DNA of 17,566 nucleotides from Chrysochromulina tobinii. Its lineage: Eukaryota; Haptophyta; Prymnesiales; Chrysochromulinaceae. Below the pieces are notes generated by a model. That model saw only the letters and a program-made list of their open reading frames with translations, made no database searches and was not told where the DNA came from. Both the position numbers and the translations under genes were made by a program. Each line of letters opens with the position of its first letter. The first letter of the stretch is position 1. Of the stretch, positions 15,518 to 17,566 are shown piece after piece. The stretch covers positions 1 through 17,566 of the forward strand of contig JWZX01000402.1 in assembly GCA_001275005.1 (NCBI GenBank). Direction: 5' to 3'.

Positions 15518-15692
15518 TCACCGCCAGTCGGACGCGTCGCCACGGCGTCATGCGCGCACGGCCGCTCCTGATGGCCGCAGGCAGCAATCAGGCGGCGGGC
15601 AAGCTGCCGGTCGCATGACACCGTCGTTACTCTACACCGTCGTCGTCACGCGACGGCGGCGTCGAGTGACTTCTTTTGCGTTCCCTCCGGGG

Positions 15693-15712
15693 GACGCGCC
15701 ATTGGGCGCGTC
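15693..15712. repeat. Perfect 8-bp hairpin
   Basis: GACGCGCC (15693-15700), loop ATTG, GGCGCGTC (15705-15712), extendable by G-T wobble pairs. No gene context explains it. Confidence 0.6.
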
Positions 15713-16386
15713 TTCCGACAGTACTGACAACACCGCAGCCCGAAGGCTCGCGCCACCTGGAGAGCTAGGCCCCGCCTTAACGCGCCCGCGCCCGCCCGGC
15801 CGCAGGCTCTACACTGCTGGAGAACTGCTGGAGGTAGGCTATCCCGCCAGCGCCGCCGGACCCGCCCGCCGAAAGTAGCCCACGCAGCTCGCATTCATCG
15901 GGCCGGCGGCCGCGGCCAATTCGGATGGTGCTAGGCGGCTTGACGATGAGAGATCGACCCTGAAAATTTTTCGCCTGCGGCGGGCCGGACTCTTATTTAC
16001 TAAAAAACACATCCGTTTCTTGCACCTTTTGGGAGCCGGACCCAAATTCCCTCCCCCCACGCCCCACCCAAAGACCTCTAAAAGACCTCAGTAGTCAGTT
16101 TACACACAGCTGGACCTGGAGAGGCCCCCGGCCCCTGTGACCTTGCGCCGCATCCAACTCGCCACTCAGCCGAGCCAGACTCCGATACACAGCACAGTCC
16201 GTACGCGTACCGGGCCGTACTTCCTACTTCGTGGTAGATTACTCGACTCGTTACGTGCAGCTGCAGGTATACCAGGCGTTTGAGGTGCTCGGCTTAGTCG
16301 AGTGAGGTGGTTCCGACACCGCCCGCTTGTGTGCGGCCCGGGTGTGCGCGGTATGGGTTCCGACTCCCGTCCCCTCCGTCGGTGCG

Positions 16387-16437
16387 GGTTTGTGATCCTT
16401 GAGTTCATTCTTTCCCCTGGTTTGTGATCCTTGAGTT
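16387..16437. repeat. 19-bp direct repeat, 32-bp period
   Basis: GGTTTGTGATCCTTGAGTT occurs at 16387-16405 and 16419-16437, exactly repeated and separated by 13 bp. It lies in the intergenic region, 347 bp beyond the NFU stop. The function is unknown. Confidence 0.85.
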
Positions 16438-16724
16438 TGTGTGTGGACCGGGATCCCGTTCCACGAACCACGTTCGCGTCTCAAAAGTAACTCAAAAAAA
16501 CTCCGACGCTTTTGAGCATTGTCCATCATGAACATGTACATGATTCGATTGTGGCCGGGGCCTTGTCCCATGCCTTGTCCATTGTGCATTGAGCTTCAGA
16601 AAACGACTGAGAATGGGAGAGCAGTGGACACGTTCTGGCTCGAGTCTCATCAAAAACCTTTCGTGTTTTTGGAGATCAGGTTTCGCCCCATGCACACCAT
16701 GAGCGGACTACCTTAAGAACGAGA

Positions 16725-16734
16725 AGCGTTACAC
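16725..16734 (-). terminator. GTGTAACGCT motif in the NFU 3' UTR
   Basis: On the minus strand GTGTAACGCT lies about 50 nt past the NFU stop. The same 10-mer is at 14739-14748 after the kinase stop. Both contain TGTAA. It is a candidate polyadenylation signal, inferred from position and repetition. Confidence 0.4.
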
Positions 16735-16783
16735 ACGCACAGACCCAGCGGCGTGCCGACACCACCACGTCAACCTGTGTCTG

Positions 16784-17449
16784 TTACTCGTCCCATAGTA
16801 CGCCCGCCATGCTCGGCATCTCCTTTCTCAAGCGCTGAATGATCTCGCCTTTGATCGAACGCAGCGCCGCACCGGACCCTGTGAGCCGCAGAGTGCAGCT
16901 CGGCTGCAAGTCGTCGGGATCCACCGACAGCAGCACTACATCGCCGCCTGTCATCTTCAAAAAGGGTCGCACGTCCTTGAGCACAGCCTCAATGGCCTCC
17001 TCGGTGATCGGCACGCCATCGGCAGAAACCTGCTCGACCGAGATGATTTCAGGGATCTTGTCGCGCAGACCCTTTTCCAGACCCATCGTCAATGTCATGG
17101 ACGACGACGGGCAAGTGCCACAAGCACCTTGCAGCTCAAGAACAACTGTGCCGCCATCGATCTCGCGCAGCGCCACGTTTCCGCCGTCCGCCATGAGGTA
17201 CGGGCGCATCTCTTCCAGTACAGCCTCGACGTTCTCGGGCGTCAGCGGCAGTGGTCCCTCCAGTCTGGTGGATGCACGACCCGGCGTCTCAAATGGGGAA
17301 ACGATTTCATCGAGGTGAATGATGCGCGAACGCGCCGAGCTGCGCACGGCTCGTGGGCACCACGCCGCTTGAAATCCGAAGGGTGCGGCCAAGCTGAACA
17401 AAGAGATGAGTAAGGAGGAGCGGAGCATCAACGCTCCCCGGGAGCGCAT
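16784..17449 (-). CDS. NFU: Plastid NFU-type iron-sulfur cluster scaffold (NifU-like)
   Basis: NFU proteins assemble or carry Fe-S clusters and pass them to apo-proteins. The frame encodes 221 residues from the ATG at 17447-17449; the longer open reading would need a TTG inside the upstream repeat. The leader, MRSRGALMLRSSLLISLFSL followed by AAPFGFQAAW, looks like a signal peptide ending near a Phe. An Arg/Ser-rich stretch follows, as in bipartite targeting to secondary red plastids. The first NifU domain (about 70-140) is complete: ENVEAVLEEMRPYLMADGGNV, then LELQGACGTCPSSSMTL with the cluster-binding C110 and C113. The second (about 148-221) repeats the fold (EAIEAVLKDVRPFLKMTGGDV), but its CxxC is replaced by GSGAAL. 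This is the arrangement of plant plastid NFU1-3. Convergent with the kinase gene across 2.15 kb. Targeting is inference, though the family call is firm. Confidence 0.92.
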   Translation of the reverse strand: MRSRGALMLRSSLLISLFSLAAPFGFQAAWCPRAVRSSARSRIIHLDEIVSPFETPGRASTRLEGPLPLTPENVEAVLEEMRPYLMADGGNVALREIDGGTVVLELQGACGTCPSSSMTLTMGLEKGLRDKIPEIISVEQVSADGVPITEEAIEAVLKDVRPFLKMTGGDVVLLSVDPDDLQPSCTLRLTGSGAALRSIKGEIIQRLRKEMPSMAGVLWDE

Positions 17450-17475
17450 GGACGAGGCAAGATCGCCACAAGTTG

Positions 17476-17520
17476 TCAAGTCAAGTCAAGTCAAGTCAAG
17501 TCAAGTCAAGTCAAGTCAAG
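17476..17520. repeat. (TCAAG)9 microsatellite upstream of the NFU start
   Basis: Nine perfect pentanucleotide copies begin 27 bp upstream of the NFU ATG, in its presumed 5' leader or core promoter. On the NFU strand the unit reads CTTGA. Length variation here could alter expression. Confidence 0.95.
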
Positions 17521-17527
17521 TTCAAAA

Positions 17528-17566
17528 ATGGCGCCTTCGGCGCCGCCGCCTTTGGGGCGCACCACG
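17528..17566 (+). CDS. Possible start of a divergent gene running off the window
   Basis: AAAAATGGCG at 17524-17533 is a favourable eukaryotic start context. The frame ATG-GCG-CCT-TCG continues open as MAPSAPPPLGRTT to the window end. Only 13 codons are visible, and a GGCGCC-TTC-GGCGCC hairpin (17530-17544) lies within. No product can be named. If real, it would share a 78-bp promoter with NFU. Confidence 0.2.
   Translation, partial: MAPSAPPPLGRTT

Larger units (their letters stand above)
14632..16783. other. 2.15-kb intergenic region without a convincing gene, rich in hairpins
   Basis: This holds the 3' UTR of the kinase gene and of the minus-strand NFU gene, and otherwise no protein I recognise. 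The best reading frame is 111 codons from the ATG at 15168, with no family resemblance and weaker GC bias at third positions than the real genes. No tRNA, 5S or spliceosomal snRNA pattern was seen. Composition shifts towards less GC in parts (about 15955-16030 and 16470-16530). Many perfect inverted repeats are present and listed separately. Confidence 0.5.

Noticed and set aside
14632-16783. tRNA, 5S rRNA or spliceosomal snRNA in the hairpin-rich region
   Set aside because: No T-loop GTTCGA-type box with cloverleaf spacing, no 5S or U1-U6 core sequence was found by eye. A tRNAscan-SE and Infernal run would be decisive.

Overview
The window looks like nuclear DNA from a GC-rich, intron-poor, gene-dense unicellular alga with a secondary red-type plastid. 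A haptophyte is my best guess, and a pelagophyte or another ochrophyte is possible. Three things support this. There is a eukaryotic 26S proteasome subunit. There is a NifU-like protein with a signal-peptide-like leader ending in an Ala-Ala-Pro-Phe motif, followed by an Arg/Ser-rich transit-like stretch. There are also very large multidomain proteins with long single-frame exons and low-complexity tails. No bacterial operon signals were seen.

Layout: (1) 1-1970, minus: RPN1, the large 26S proteasome base subunit, with its C-terminus cut by the window edge. (2) 2203-3381, plus: a glycosyltransferase-like protein with a C-terminal membrane anchor, divergent from RPN1 across 232 bp. (3) 3959-6043, minus: a TPR-CS co-chaperone with two Cys/His clusters, convergent with gene 2. 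(4) 6390-14631, plus: a giant protein kinase gene. (5) 14632-16783: 2.15 kb with no convincing gene but many perfect inverted repeats. (6) 16784-17449, minus: a plastid NFU-type iron-sulfur scaffold, with a pentanucleotide repeat just upstream of its start.

The main discovery is region 4. It reads as two long ORFs in different frames, ending at 10682 and beginning near 10822, which would normally be annotated as two unrelated genes. The first ends with the N-terminal half of an atypical alpha-kinase domain (catalytic-Lys strand VVK, then the helix ending ELANRFN). The second begins with the C-terminal half (IDGVFRKWN, AFSHFT, DLQG, DPVIH and the HKCNDVC zinc cluster). They join in phase if an intron ending at 10821 is removed. 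That intron carries a 14-bp minisatellite whose unit contains a branch-point-like CTGAC. A second, stop-free 105-bp intron (10287-10391) probably interrupts the kinase N-lobe. The joined protein, roughly 2,650 residues, would be ankyrin repeats - two SH3/KOW-like modules - coiled coil - ankyrin repeats - von Willebrand A - alpha-kinase - DUF4258-like module - SAP-like helix pair - polyQ/RGG tail.

The genes do not form an obvious pathway. RPN1 and the TPR-CS co-chaperone both belong to protein quality control, but nothing in the sequence links them functionally. Initiation codons were set at ATG. Longer in-frame readings of the TPR-CS, kinase and NFU frames would begin at GTG or TTG and were not used.
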